A DNA stretch of 64,000 nucleotides from Campylobacter sputorum subsp. sputorum (GCF_008245005.1 NZ_CP043427.1:992001-1056000); one strand, 5' to 3'. Positions 48,463 to 58,569 are shown, counted from the stretch's first letter. A program made the numbers and translations. The notes: a model not told the origin generated them from the letters alone.

Positions 48463-50733
48463 CTATATACTTTTATCACAAAACCTTGTTTATTTGGCTT
48501 TGTTATGATTTCATTTGCATAAGATATCCTAGAAAAATCCCCAAACTCATCTCTTATCAACCCTGCTCCAACTTCTGCTTTTTCATCCTAAAGCGTAATT
48601 ACTAATTTTATCTACATTGCTAATGCCACTATTTCGAAGTTTTTGAGATACTGCTTTTACCGAGCTTGAACTGTTTATAGGAATGACTACAAAAGAAAAA
48701 TTAGAATTATATTTTTGTAAAAATTCACTTACTAAGTTTTTACACATTACGCTTGGTTGATTTTTTGAGTTCAAATCCTCACACGATATAGAATCTATAT
48801 TAACGGCTTTTTTAGGAGCGATTTTTTCTATGCTATTTTTATCTAATGAAAGTATATCGTGCCTTAATTTTCCATTTTCTATCTCAAGTTCTTTTATGCT
48901 TTGCAAGCTTTTTTCATATTTTGCTATAATGTCGCTTGTTTGAGTACTTGAAATTCTATTGATTCTTAGTTTTTCGTTTTCATTTATAACATCCAAAAGA
49001 AGTTTTTCGCTGTTAAGAAGTTGATTTTTTAACTTATTTATATCAGAAAGTAGCTCTTGATTTTTTTCTTTTAGGGCTAGGCTATCTTTATCGCTTTTTA
49101 TAACCTCTATTTCAAAATTACCTTTTTTGGTTTTATTTAAATTTTCAAGCTTAGCTTTTAGTTTATCGTTTTCTTTTTTTAAATTGATAGAATTTTGTTT
49201 TTCGTCTTTTATATCATTTAGCTTTTGAGTTAAAGTTTTTATCTTATCTTCATATTTTCTAGTTTTTAAGCCATAGTTTAAAGCTAAATTTGAGTTTAAT
49301 GCTTTAGCTGAATTCTCCTCTTTTAAATTCTTTATCTCATCGTTTAACTTATTTATAGTAGCGTTTAAAGAATTTTGCAAAGAAGTTTTTTCATTTTGCA
49401 ATGATGCGATTTTTTCATTTAGAAGTTTATAATTTTTATCAATTATACCTTTTGTAGTTTTATTGTCATCTTTAAATTTATCCATTTTTTGATTTAAAGA
49501 TAAAATTTGATTATCTTTAAGCTTAATACGCTCTTCAAGATTTGATATAATCAAACTTTCATTTTTATCATTTATCTTTTTTAACTCATTTTGCAAATTA
49601 GATATAGTTAAATTTTGCTCTCTAAGCATACTAAGATACTTTTTTTCTAAACTTTTATCCTTTAAATTTTTATTTTCTACAAGCGTTTTAGCTAGTCTGT
49701 CTTCAAGTCCAGAAATTTGATTTGTATAACTTTGCTTTTCTTCTAATGCGATTTTACCAAGATTTTTAATCTCTTCTTCTTTTGATTCCAAATCTTTTAT
49801 AAATTTATCTTTTTGTTTTTCAAACTCAGTTCTCAAATCAGAAAGATCTATTTTATTTTTTTTCTCCAAATCAGCAATACTCATAGTATGTTTGCTTAAA
49901 ATATCATTTATCTGAGTATCTTTTAAATCAATAGTTTGTTTTAACTCTAGTTTTTGCTTGTCGATTTCTTTTGCTTGTTTTGCCAGAAGTTCTAAATTTT
50001 GTGCATTCTTAGACTTAAGCTCTTCAAGTTGCTCTAAAAGATAACTATTTTTTTGACTAAGAGATGAGTTGTTTTGTTTTTCTTTGCTTGTTATATTTGA
50101 AAGTTTTTGACTAAATTCTACCTCTTTATCGCGTAAAATCTTTTGAGCTATTTCTATCTCATTTTTTAACTCTACTATCTTTTGCTCATAAATTTTAGAA
50201 TTTTGCATACTAGAAAGCTGAACATCATTTAGCCTTTTTGTAAGTTCGTCTATATTCTTATAGTGTTGATCTTGCGCTTGTCTTAAAAGTTTTAAATTTT
50301 TATCTAAAAATTCTTTTTTTTCATTTTCCATATCTTTTTTTTGATCTCTAAGCCTTAATATCGCTTCCCAGTTTTTGTTTGCCAAATCTATGTTGTCTAT
50401 ATATAAAAGTTTATTGTGATTTCTAAGCGCTATGATTTGAGCTTTAAGCTCATCATTGCTCCCCACAACTTCTCCATCATTGCTATTTATTTCAAAATTT
50501 AGTGCGTAAGAATAAGGCGTTATGTAGTCCCCATACTCAGAAAGGTCGTTTTTATTTATATAATCTTTTTGAATACTAAGCGGTAAATCGCTAAATTTAA
50601 GCTCGTTGTGGTTTGTTTGGATATTTTCTTTTACAGAGACTTGCGAGATTTTTGTATCGTAAAATACATAACAAATTGCTCCAAATAAACTTGCAGCAAG
50701 TAAAGTTAAAAAAGTTAGCAAAAATCTCACCAA
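48459..50733 (-). pseudogene. Membrane-anchored coiled-coil protein, frameshifted near its C-terminus
   Basis: The main frame (48583-50733, 716 residues) has one membrane segment (FLLTFLTLLAASLFGAICYV) and then about 500 residues of predicted coiled coil rich in Lys, Glu, Asn and Leu. A globular C-terminal domain follows (FLQKYNSNFSFVVIPINSSS, SQKLRNSGISNVDKI). It stops after NYALG. Shifting by one base at the CC of 48587-48588 continues it as DEKAEVGAGLIRDEFGDFSR and KPNKQGFVIKVYR, ending at 48459 exactly over the ATG of the next gene (ATGA overlap). That fit argues that the longer form is ancestral. The end resembles an OmpA-like peptidoglycan-binding fold. Function unknown; possibly envelope or cell-shape related. 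Confidence 0.75.
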
Positions 50734-50748
50734 AGTTCTCCAAATAAA

Positions 50749-51702
50749 CTACATTTTAGATTTTATATGACTTATTATATTATGAGCATGATTTAATGCA
50801 AATACGATAGAACCGCCATTTTTAGTAACTATATCTCCGCCAACATAAAGACCTGGTATATTTGTCATTAAATTCTCATCTACGATTGGTTGAGAATTCT
50901 CATTTACTTTAATTGAACATCTTTGTAAAAAATCTATTGGAGTTGAGCCACCTATCGCATAAATAATCCTATCGTAAATTTCATATGATCCATCACTAAA
51001 TTTAACTTTTATTTTGTTATTTTCATTTTCTAGTTCGGTTATATCAATGCCAAGTTTTAAATTTAGTTTATTTTGCTCTGCTAAATCAAGAAGCTCTTTT
51101 TCGTTGATATCATTAAGTCTTGTAAATGTGCTTTTTCTATAACAAAGTATAACAACATTTGTTTTACTAAGCTCTATTGCATACTCAGCAGCCGAATTTC
51201 CGCCACCTACAACCATGATCTTTTCATTATCAGAACAAGAATTTAAATTAAAATTTACAACTGAATTTAAAGAAGGTGGGATTTTATAATCAGGCTTATT
51301 TGGTCTGCCCATTTTACCTATTGCTACAACAACATTTTTAGCCTCATAAGTAATGCTTGGCGTTACAACATGAAAAATATCTCCAATTTTTTGAACTTTT
51401 TCAACCTCTATATTAAAAACTGTATCTACTTTTTCTTCTTCAAGAAGTTTATCAAAATAATCCAAAACATCTTCTTTTATGGATGTTTCAAAAGGAATAT
51501 TTCCAACAACAACCGAAGGCATATTTTTATACTCTTTATCTACTCTTTTATTGTCTTTATAAAATTTTCTAATCGTTTGAGAGTGGTTATCGCCTTTTTC
51601 TAAAAGCAAAACATTTTCAAATCCCATCTTTTTTGACTCAACAACCGAAGCTATTCCACAAGGGCCTCCGCCAATTACAACAACATCATAAATAGTTTTC
51701 AA
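50749..51702 (-). CDS. Thioredoxin-reductase-like FAD/NAD(P) oxidoreductase
   Basis: This 317-residue flavoprotein has two dinucleotide-binding motifs, VVVIGGGPCGIAS near the N-terminus and IMVVGGGNSAAEYAIEL in the middle, and the FAD-binding IPGLYVGGDIVTK at the end. The redox-active CxxC of thioredoxin reductase is absent, so it is not a classical TrxB. It resembles the YpdA/ferredoxin-NADP reductase-like group. The reaction is unknown. It is divergent from proA with a 60-base gap and lies 15 bp upstream of the coiled-coil gene. Confidence 0.82.
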   Translation of the reverse strand: MKTIYDVVVIGGGPCGIASVVESKKMGFENVLLLEKGDNHSQTIRKFYKDNKRVDKEYKNMPSVVVGNIPFETSIKEDVLDYFDKLLEEEKVDTVFNIEVEKVQKIGDIFHVVTPSITYEAKNVVVAIGKMGRPNKPDYKIPPSLNSVVNFNLNSCSDNEKIMVVGGGNSAAEYAIELSKTNVVILCYRKSTFTRLNDINEKELLDLAEQNKLNLKLGIDITELENENNKIKVKFSDGSYEIYDRIIYAIGGSTPIDFLQRCSIKVNENSQPIVDENLMTNIPGLYVGGDIVTKNGGSIVFALNHAHNIISHIKSKM

Positions 51703-51783
51703 ATTTACTCTCCAAAATATTAAGTTTTAAATGTTAAAATATACCAATTTTTTAGTTTAAATTTGATTAAAAGAGAAAATATT

Positions 51784-53007
51784 ATGATAGACACAATCAA
51801 AAAAGCAAGACAAACATCAAAAACACTACTTGAACTAAACCCTCAAACAAAAAAAAATGTCATACTTGATATGAGCGAGGAAATATCAAAATCCAAAAAA
51901 GATATATTAAGTGCAAATAAAATCGATATGCAAAACGCAATTTCGCTTAGCAAGGCTATGCAAGATAGATTAATGCTAGATGAAAAACGGATAAACGATA
52001 TAGCAAATTCACTAAAAATAGTAGCAAATTTACAAGATCCAATAGGCAATGTTTTAAGCGGTTGGATAAATTATGCTGGCTTAAAAATAAACAAAGTTTC
52101 TATACCTATCGGCGTAATTGGCATAATTTATGAATCTCGTCCAAATGTTACTGCTGAAGTTGCATCTTTGTGTCTAAAAAGCTCAAATGTTTGCCTATTA
52201 AAAGGCGGAAAAGAAGCACTAAATTCAAATTTGGCAATCATTAAAGCACTACACAAATCTTTAGAAAAATTTAACATCCCAGCAGAATGCATTAGTTATC
52301 TTAATATCTCAAGGCAAGATGTTAAAAAATTTTTAAAAATGGATAAATACATAGATCTTATCATACCAAGAGGCGGAGAAAATTTGGTAAAAATGGTAAG
52401 TAATACATCAAAAATACCAGTTATAAAACACGACAAAGGGCTTTGCCACGCTTATGTTGATGAATTTGCTGATTTAAAAAAAGCTTTAGATATATGTGTA
52501 AATGCAAAATTTTCAAAACCATCAGCTTGCAATAGCATTGAGACAATACTAATTCATAAAAACATAGCTGATAAATTTTTACCTATGTTAAAAACTAAAT
52601 TTGATGAGCTAAAAATACATATAAAAGGTTGCAATCAAACTGCTAAATTTATAAATTGCGAAAAAGCTACAAACAAGGACTTTGACACAGAATATTTAGA
52701 CTACGCAGTAAATTTAAAAGTTGTTTCAAGTATAGATGAAGCTATAGCTCATATAGAAAAATTTAGCTCGTCTCATTCTGAGGTTATAATATCTAAAAAC
52801 GAAGAAAATATACAAAAATTTTTAAATTTAGTAGATAGTGCTTGTGTGTATGTAAATACATCAACAAGATTTAGCGATGGCGGTGAGTTTGGATTTGGAG
52901 CAGAAATTGGAATTAGCACAAACAAACTTCACGCAAGAGGTCCAATGGGACTAAATGAACTAACTACATACAAATATCAGGTATTAGGAAATGGACAAGT
53001 AAGATAG
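51784..53007 (+). CDS. proA: Gamma-glutamyl phosphate reductase
   Basis: ProA reduces gamma-glutamyl phosphate to the semialdehyde in proline synthesis. The 407-residue protein has the aldehyde-dehydrogenase-like fold with IPIGVIGIIYESRPNVTAE, LKGGKEALNSN, LIIPRGGENLV and the catalytic cysteine in FSKPSACNSIET. FGFGAEIGISTNKLHARGP closes it. I start at the ATG at 51784; a longer frame from a TTG at 51763 adds only seven residues. It ends at a perfect hairpin. Confidence 0.95.
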   Translation: MIDTIKKARQTSKTLLELNPQTKKNVILDMSEEISKSKKDILSANKIDMQNAISLSKAMQDRLMLDEKRINDIANSLKIVANLQDPIGNVLSGWINYAGLKINKVSIPIGVIGIIYESRPNVTAEVASLCLKSSNVCLLKGGKEALNSNLAIIKALHKSLEKFNIPAECISYLNISRQDVKKFLKMDKYIDLIIPRGGENLVKMVSNTSKIPVIKHDKGLCHAYVDEFADLKKALDICVNAKFSKPSACNSIETILIHKNIADKFLPMLKTKFDELKIHIKGCNQTAKFINCEKATNKDFDTEYLDYAVNLKVVSSIDEAIAHIEKFSSSHSEVIISKNEENIQKFLNLVDSACVYVNTSTRFSDGGEFGFGAEIGISTNKLHARGPMGLNELTTYKYQVLGNGQVR

Positions 53008-53011
53008 AGTA

Positions 53012-53045
53012 AAAAATACAATAATATAAAAATTATTGTATTTTT
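53012..53045. terminator. Bidirectional terminator after proA
   Basis: A perfect 14-bp stem, AAAAATACAATAAT/ATTATTGTATTTTT, with an ATAAAA loop and A/T runs on both sides, between convergent gene ends at 53007 and 53062. Confidence 0.8.
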
Positions 53046-53061
53046 GATTTTAAATTTTTAT

Positions 53062-53463
53062 TTATTTTATATCATCATTTTTGGGATACATTATCCTTAC
53101 TTGATAATTTATTGCTTTTGTAGATGGCGAAACTCCTCTTATAACTAAATTTTTCATGGACTCTACATTTACAATTTCCCATTTAGACATAAGAATATCT
53201 ACCAAAAAATTATCTTTATCAAACCAGTCTATTTTATAAGCAATTTTTATATTTTTATCTGCCATATTTACAAAAATAACTTCAATTTCTGTTAATCCGT
53301 CATCTCTGAGCTTATGTGCTGTATTTATAAGTTTAAAATCATCATAAAAATTATCAGATAATACTACTATTTTATTTTCTAAAAGCTCTTTTTGAGTATC
53401 TGTAAAAAAGCTACATCCACAAAATAAAAGTGATATTAAAAGTGTAAAAATAATCTTTTTCAT
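53062..53463 (-). CDS. YcfL-like (DUF1425) lipoprotein
   Basis: This 133-residue lipoprotein has signal and lipobox LLFCGC (Cys17). A domain with VNMADKNIKIAYKIDWFDKD follows, the RxxxxYRFxWfDxxG-like core of DUF1425/YcfL. The ending ISPSTKAINYQVRI-like strand fits. The function of this family is unknown; a role with the penicillin-binding protein activator LpoB/YcfM locus is known only in enterics. It precedes the flagellar genes on the same strand with an 84-base gap. Confidence 0.7.
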   Translation of the reverse strand: MKKIIFTLLISLLFCGCSFFTDTQKELLENKIVVLSDNFYDDFKLINTAHKLRDDGLTEIEVIFVNMADKNIKIAYKIDWFDKDNFLVDILMSKWEIVNVESMKNLVIRGVSPSTKAINYQVRIMYPKNDDIK

Positions 53464-53547
53464 TTTTATCCTTATTAATTATGTATAAAAAAGAGTTATA
53501 TTTTAAATCAAAATATAAAAAATATCAATACTAAATTTAAAAACTTG

Positions 53548-53775
53548 TTATTGATAATAATCAGCATATTTTCTAACGCTTTTTAACTTTTTTATATCAT
53601 TTGCCAAAGAGTCTTTTTTAAAATTTATTAAATTTAAAGCCTCTTTTGTAAGGCTAAGAGCAGACAGCATATCATCAACTGTCTTAAAATTTGATGGCAT
53701 ACTGTCTATAAGAAGTAAAATTTTTTCACTATCTTTATTTGCTATGGCAATTTTAAAATTATCAAGCCAACTCAT
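53548..53775 (-). CDS. Small protein downstream of fliS (possible FliT-like)
   Basis: This 75-residue helical protein overlaps fliS by 14 bp. Small ORFs at this position often encode the chaperone FliT, and its size and helices (NKDSEKILLLIDSMP, DDMLSALSLTKEALNLI) are compatible. I see no specific FliT motif, so the name is only suggested by context. Confidence 0.6.
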   Translation of the reverse strand: MSWLDNFKIAIANKDSEKILLLIDSMPSNFKTVDDMLSALSLTKEALNLINFKKDSLANDIKKLKSVRKYADYYQ

Positions 53776-54142
53776 CTTCTTTAGTAACTTCCTTCCATGC
53801 TTCTAAAAGCTCTTTTACAACATGAATTACTTCATCAAGATTAGCTTTTTCATTTGTTAAATTTGCTTGCGTAAGAAGTTGAATCTCTCTTGTATAAAGA
53901 CCGGCTAAATAATGTGCAACGTCGCCTTGATTATAATCAAGTGAGTTTATAAGTTCAAAAAATATCGCATTTGCCCTATTTATATTATAAACTTTTGCTT
54001 CTATATCATCATCATCTATAGCTTTTTTTGTCCTATAAACAAATTTAAGTATCCCCTCATAAAGCATTTCTATTAATTTTTTTGGAGATTCTATTCCTAC
54101 GCTATTTTGCATATAAGCAGAATATGCTAAATTATTTTGCAT
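53762..54142 (-). CDS. fliS: Flagellar export chaperone FliS
   Basis: FliS binds flagellin in the cytoplasm and prevents early polymerisation. The 126-residue protein has the YSAYMQNSVGIESPKKLIEM N-terminus, LYEGILKF and the C-terminal REIQLLTQANL... VKELLEAWKEV helices. I start at the ATG at 54142, preceded by AAGGAAAG; the longer open frame from 54178 runs into the fliD end and adds unlike residues. The gene follows fliD by 13 bp. Confidence 0.93.
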   Translation of the reverse strand: MQNNLAYSAYMQNSVGIESPKKLIEMLYEGILKFVYRTKKAIDDDDIEAKVYNINRANAIFFELINSLDYNQGDVAHYLAGLYTREIQLLTQANLTNEKANLDEVIHVVKELLEAWKEVTKEDELA

Positions 54143-54155
54143 TTTACTTTCCTTT

Positions 54156-56030
54156 TTATTTATTTGCAAGTTCTGCATCTATCATACTTTGAAGTGCTGA
54201 AAACTGTCTGTTTAATTTACCTATAATGGCATCGTATTGAGCAAATTGCATTTCCATTCTCTCATATCTTTCATCTATCTTTTTTTGTGTATCTATTCTT
54301 TCATCGCTAAGTCTTTTATTGTCTTTAGTTAAAGAATCCGAAAGCTTTGTTATCGTTCCTTCTTTACCAACCATGCCATTTAGCGTATCTGTTAGTTTAG
54401 CAAATACGCCTTTATTTTCATTAGAAGTAGCATGTATGCTTACTTTTTCTAATCCCAAAGCTTTAAGCACATCATCTCTACCAGTTATTTCTATAGAACC
54501 ACCATCTTGCCTTGTTAAATTAACACCGGTTTTAGTATCATTTAATTCAGCTTTTAAGCCTTTTATATCAGCTTTGTTGATAGCGTCTAAAAGAGCAAGG
54601 GCATTTTGTTCTTGTGTATTAGAGGCATCTGTTTTAAATAAAATTTCTTTATCGCCTATTTTTAAAGCTCCGCTAGAAACATAAATAGCACCGCCTGATA
54701 TATCTTTTGAAATATAAGATATTTTAGAATGGCTCATATCTCCTACGAAAAATTTCTCAACATAGTCAAAATCCTCTTCTGCCATTTTATTAAATTTTGT
54801 TTTATCAAATTTCAAAAGACCATCTTCACTCAAACTTATACCAAAGTCAGACACTGTATTTAGTGCATTATAGATATTTTTTATCTCATTACCATTTTTA
54901 TCTTGCGAAATTTCTGTAACACTTCTACCTGTATTTACAGCTTCAAATAAAACTTTGTTAATACTTGATTTTATAGTAGTAATTTCATTAATACCTTGTA
55001 AAACACCGCCCATTCCAGTTTGTTCATTATAATCAGTAGAGGCGCTAAGATTATTCATAAGTTCATTATATGATTTTACAAGATTTTCTATCTCACTAAT
55101 TATATTTTCAGTATCGTTATTTATACTAACACTAGTTTTCCCAGTCTCTTTTAAAGTAATTTCAACACCTGCTGTAATATCATCAAATTTATTACTTTGT
55201 CTTGACATATTAACGCCATTATATGTAAATTCAGCATTTTGTGCTTTTTGTATATGGTTTGCTTCAAGCTGTGTTATTTGAACTTTATTACCAGAGCTAT
55301 CAAGAATTGGCTGAGAGTTTTCATCAAGTTTATCTACCATCTCGTTTCCAAGACCAAGAGCAGAAAGTATTTTTAAAGAATTTGGATCATCTATTTGGCT
55401 TCCATTTGTATCTTTAGTTTTTGTAGCACTAAATGATAAAGCATTATCTAATCCAGAATCTTTTGATTGTATTATAAGCTGAGACTTGCCTTCTCCTACA
55501 TTTAAAATTTTGGCACTCACAGCACCATTTGTTGCCCTATTTATCTCATTAGCTAAATCTTCGTAAGTATCTGATTGTTTTATATTTATTTTAAATTCTT
55601 TTTTGTTACTACCGCTTCCTAAAGCTATAGTAAAACTTCCATCATCAAAAAGCTTTCCACCACCAGAAACTATGTCATTTTCGCTTCCAAATTTAGAAGT
55701 TTGATAAACATCATTTTGAGCTAACTGTTTTACATCTAAATTAAAATCATGCAAATTAACACCAGAAGAAACATTTACATTAGCACTATCCCCATTAACA
55801 CTTGCTTTTCTTTTAAGGTATGTTGTCTCATTTCCTAGGGCTGATACTGATGTTTTCAAAGATGACAGGAGTGTAGAAATAGTTGTTATATCTTTTTGTT
55901 TAGTGGTATTATCTGTGATATTTTTACCAATAGGATCTATTTGTGCCTTTACATCAGCAGCTTTTAACTTGTCGATTATATCCCCTGTTAAAACCTGACT
56001 TCCTATTCCGAGTGATTTTATGGCTGGCAT
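54156..56030 (-). CDS. fliD: Flagellar filament cap protein FliD
   Basis: FliD caps the growing filament and inserts flagellin. The 624-residue protein starts SLGIGSQVLTGDIIDKLKAA, has the D0/D1 helical ends (coiled coil RIDTQKKIDERYERMEMQFA and then QYDAIIGKLNRQFSALQSMI) and, in the middle, IEITLKETGKTSVSI with FLG-type repeats. The length fits Campylobacter FliD. It lies 3 bp after flaG in a flaG-fliD-fliS operon under a sigma-28 promoter. Confidence 0.95.
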   Translation of the reverse strand: MPAIKSLGIGSQVLTGDIIDKLKAADVKAQIDPIGKNITDNTTKQKDITTISTLLSSLKTSVSALGNETTYLKRKASVNGDSANVNVSSGVNLHDFNLDVKQLAQNDVYQTSKFGSENDIVSGGGKLFDDGSFTIALGSGSNKKEFKINIKQSDTYEDLANEINRATNGAVSAKILNVGEGKSQLIIQSKDSGLDNALSFSATKTKDTNGSQIDDPNSLKILSALGLGNEMVDKLDENSQPILDSSGNKVQITQLEANHIQKAQNAEFTYNGVNMSRQSNKFDDITAGVEITLKETGKTSVSINNDTENIISEIENLVKSYNELMNNLSASTDYNEQTGMGGVLQGINEITTIKSSINKVLFEAVNTGRSVTEISQDKNGNEIKNIYNALNTVSDFGISLSEDGLLKFDKTKFNKMAEEDFDYVEKFFVGDMSHSKISYISKDISGGAIYVSSGALKIGDKEILFKTDASNTQEQNALALLDAINKADIKGLKAELNDTKTGVNLTRQDGGSIEITGRDDVLKALGLEKVSIHATSNENKGVFAKLTDTLNGMVGKEGTITKLSDSLTKDNKRLSDERIDTQKKIDERYERMEMQFAQYDAIIGKLNRQFSALQSMIDAELANK

Positions 56031-56033
56031 AAT

Positions 56034-56402
56034 TTATCCTTTCTTATCCATTAACAAACCTATAATTTCTTTAAAATGTTCGCTTAGTTTCATCATACTT
56101 TCTGTAGGAATTTTTCTTATAACTTCTCCAGTATTTTTTTCTAAAACATTTACATAAAGAGAACTTATCTCCTCATTATAGGCAAATCTTATATTTGTCT
56201 GCAAAGACTCCATCTGTTTATTTAAGCGATCTGCAATCTTATTTATCTCTTCATTTGATAAAGACCTTTTTTGATTTAACTCTTCATTAAAACTACTACT
56301 CAAATCAGATTTTTCAAATAACACTGATTTTGTACTATTTTGAGTTTGAGATAAAGAAATAGAGCTATCCATTTGTCTTGAAGCTACATCATATATCTCC
56401 AT
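56034..56402 (-). CDS. flaG: FlaG family protein
   Basis: This 122-residue protein has a polar N-terminus and the FlaG core (LNKQMESLQTNIRFAYNEEI, VLEKNTGEVIRKIPTESMMK). FlaG limits flagellar filament length in Campylobacter. It is the first gene of the flaG-fliD-fliS operon, with AAGGAG before the ATG and a sigma-28 promoter upstream. Confidence 0.92.
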   Translation of the reverse strand: MEIYDVASRQMDSSISLSQTQNSTKSVLFEKSDLSSSFNEELNQKRSLSNEEINKIADRLNKQMESLQTNIRFAYNEEISSLYVNVLEKNTGEVIRKIPTESMMKLSEHFKEIIGLLMDKKG

Positions 56403-56436
56403 AATTTTCTCCTTAAAATTATTTTCTTTGATGAGT

Positions 56437-56463
56437 ATATCGACAAAAAGTATAATTTATTTA
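56437..56463 (-). promoter_or_regulatory. Sigma-28 (FliA) promoter of flaG-fliD-fliS
   Basis: On the minus strand TAAA (56463-56460) is followed 17 bases later by CGATAT (56442-56437), giving TAAA-N15-GTCGATAT, very close to the FliA consensus TAAA-N15-GCCGATAA. It lies 35 bases before the flaG ATG. Confidence 0.75.
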
Positions 56464-56522
56464 GCTTGGCATACTAAATTTTATTTTTTTAGTTAAAATA
56501 AGAAAATATTTTGGAGGGAGTT

Positions 56523-56870
56523 ATGAAAATATCTTTTGAATGTGAATGTATTTTGCTGCAAAAATCAATGATGTTATTTCTTGGTAAATTTGCCTCTAGA
56601 AGAAAAGATTGTGATTTTATAATAAGTGACAAAAAACTAGATACAAATAAACCAGTTTTTATTATAGGTAAAAACTCGCCATATCTTAAATTTCCTTTTA
56701 ATAAACAAGAGTTAATTTATACAATAGAAGATTTTTACTCTGCTATGCAAATAAAACATCAAGAAAATATAGAGTATATTCCAAGTAGTTTTGAAGATAG
56801 ACTAAATGATTTGCTTAATAAATTTAAAATAGACTTAACAGAACTGATAAAAAATGAACTCAAAAAATAA
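56523..56870 (+). CDS. Conserved hypothetical protein upstream of rsmD and flgI
   Basis: This 115-residue protein contains no family I can name. It has a hydrophobic N-terminal strand-rich half (CDFIISDKKLDTNKPVFIIG, PYLKFPFNKQELIYT) and a helical C-terminal half. A gene of this size sits before rsmD and flgI in other Campylobacter. I start at the ATG at 56523, nine bases after GGAGGGAG begins; an in-frame TTG at 56511 is part of that ribosome-binding site. It overlaps rsmD by 17 bp. Confidence 0.75.
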   Translation: MKISFECECILLQKSMMLFLGKFASRRKDCDFIISDKKLDTNKPVFIIGKNSPYLKFPFNKQELIYTIEDFYSAMQIKHQENIEYIPSSFEDRLNDLLNKFKIDLTELIKNELKK

Positions 56871-57432
56871 ACTTTTTACAACTATATCAAGCGGTAAATT
56901 TAAAGGAAGAAAACTACTTCTTCCAAGCTTAAAAACGACAAGAAGCACTAAAAACATACTAAAAGGCTCTTTTTTTGACACTATTAGAAATGAACTTTAT
57001 GGTAAAGTTTTTGTAGAGTGCTTTGGAGGAAGTGCTTTAATGGCAATAGAAGCTTATAGCAACTATGCTAAAATTTGTATCGCCATAGAAAAAGACAAAT
57101 CAGCTTTTGAAATAACAAAATCAAATATGAAAAGCATAGATGAAAAAAACCTAATGCCAGTTAATGGAGATTGTTTTATCGAACTTCCAAAGATAATAGC
57201 AAATATAAAAGATGAGATTATATTATACATAGATCCGCCTTTTGATATAAGAGATGGATTTGAAGAAATTTATGATAATGTTTTTAATATGATAAAAAAT
57301 GTCAAAAACAATAAAATTTATCTTATAGCCATAGAGCACATTAGCACTTTAAAAATGCCAGATATTTTGGGTAAATTTAAATTAGACAAAACTCGTAAAT
57401 TTGGAAAAAGCTCGCTTAGTTACTACATTTAA
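56854..57432 (+). CDS. rsmD: RsmD-like 16S rRNA guanine-N2 methyltransferase
   Basis: This 192-residue methyltransferase has the RsmD pattern: ISSGKFKGRKLLLP at the start, TRSTKNILKGSFFDTI, FVECFGGSALMAIEAYS as the SAM-binding motif, IAIEKDKSAFEI and the catalytic LYIDPPFDIRDGF. RsmD methylates G966 of 16S rRNA. It overlaps the preceding gene and stands 63 bases before flgI, which has its own sigma-54 promoter. Confidence 0.88.
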   Translation: MNSKNKLFTTISSGKFKGRKLLLPSLKTTRSTKNILKGSFFDTIRNELYGKVFVECFGGSALMAIEAYSNYAKICIAIEKDKSAFEITKSNMKSIDEKNLMPVNGDCFIELPKIIANIKDEIILYIDPPFDIRDGFEEIYDNVFNMIKNVKNNKIYLIAIEHISTLKMPDILGKFKLDKTRKFGKSSLSYYI

Positions 57433-57443
57433 AAATTTAATAT

Positions 57444-57460
57444 TTGGAACACTTATTGCT
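57444..57460 (+). promoter_or_regulatory. Sigma-54 (RpoN) promoter of flgI
   Basis: TTGGAACACTTATTGCT has GG at 57446-57447 and GC at 57458-57459 with exactly ten bases between, matching the -24/-12 consensus TGGCAC-N5-TTGC. It lies 36 bases before the flgI ATG. FlgSR-RpoN control of rod, ring and hook genes is known in Campylobacter. Confidence 0.8.
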
Positions 57461-57495
57461 TCATCGTTTCTAAATTTCATTTATTTAAGGATATT

Positions 57496-58569
57496 ATGAT
57501 GAGGTTTATGAAATATATGTTTATAGCGTTTTTTGCTTGTAATTTCTTAAATGCAGCAAAAATAGGCGATATAGCAAATGTTGTAGGGGTAAGAGAAAAC
57601 CAACTCATAGGATATGGTTTGGTTGTAGGCTTAAAAGGCACTGGAGATGGCACTACTTCCGAATTTACGCTTCAGTCTATATCAAATATGCTTCAAACAG
57701 TTGGTATGAAAATAAATCAAGATGATATAAAATCAAAAAATACAGCAGCCGTTATGGTTACAGCCTCACTTCCAGCTTTTGCCAGACAAGGAGATAAAAT
57801 AAACATAGTCATATCTTCTCTTGGTGATGCTAAAAGTTTGCAAGGCGGAACACTGCTTATGACAGCATTAAAAGGTGTTGATGGAGATATCTACGCTATA
57901 GCACAAGGTTCTGTAAGCATAGGCGGGAAAAATGAAGGAACTGGCAATAACGCAGCTGGAAATCATCCAACAGTTGCCGTAGTTTCTCAAGGTGCTTTAG
58001 TAGAAAAAGAAGTTTTATATGACATATATAATCAAAACTTTGCAGATCTTAGCCTAAAAACTACAAATTTCAATAGTGCAACAACTGTTCAAAATGCTAT
58101 AAATAGAGTTTATGGAGAAGTAGCTGTTGCAACAGATCCAAGAACGATAAGATTGATGAAACCAGAAGGTGCCAGTATGGTTGATTTTTTATCTCAAATT
58201 TTACAAACCGAAGTTGATTATAAACCACAAGAAAAAATAGTGATAAATGAAAGAACAGGAACCATAGTAAGTGGAGTAAATATAACAGTTGATCCTGTTA
58301 TTATATCTCATGGTGGCATAACTTTAAAGATAGAACCACAAAGTTACAATCCAGCACCTGAAAATACAGCAGCAAATGTAATAGATCTTGGCGGAGAAAC
58401 ATCTATAGATGGTGCTATGAATACGCTAAATATAGGAACACAAAAAACAACTGTTGCAAATGTAACAAGAGCTTTAAATAGACTAGGTGCAACACCAAAA
58501 GACATAATAGCAATTTTACAAAATTTAAAAGAAGTTGGTGCGATACACGCAGATTTGGAGATTATGTAA
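57496..58569 (+). CDS. flgI: Flagellar P-ring protein FlgI
   Basis: FlgI forms the periplasmic P-ring around the flagellar rod. The 357-residue protein has a signal peptide (about residues 1-20, ending NAAKIGD). The family's conserved stretch follows: NQLIGYGLVVGLKGTGDGT, FTLQSISNMLQTVGM, NTAAVMVTASLP and QGGTLLMTAL. The C-terminal DLGGETSIDGAMNTLN and IAILQNLKEVGAIHADLEIM agree. Its stop overlaps the next start by one base. Confidence 0.95.
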   Translation: MMRFMKYMFIAFFACNFLNAAKIGDIANVVGVRENQLIGYGLVVGLKGTGDGTTSEFTLQSISNMLQTVGMKINQDDIKSKNTAAVMVTASLPAFARQGDKINIVISSLGDAKSLQGGTLLMTALKGVDGDIYAIAQGSVSIGGKNEGTGNNAAGNHPTVAVVSQGALVEKEVLYDIYNQNFADLSLKTTNFNSATTVQNAINRVYGEVAVATDPRTIRLMKPEGASMVDFLSQILQTEVDYKPQEKIVINERTGTIVSGVNITVDPVIISHGGITLKIEPQSYNPAPENTAANVIDLGGETSIDGAMNTLNIGTQKTTVANVTRALNRLGATPKDIIAILQNLKEVGAIHADLEIM

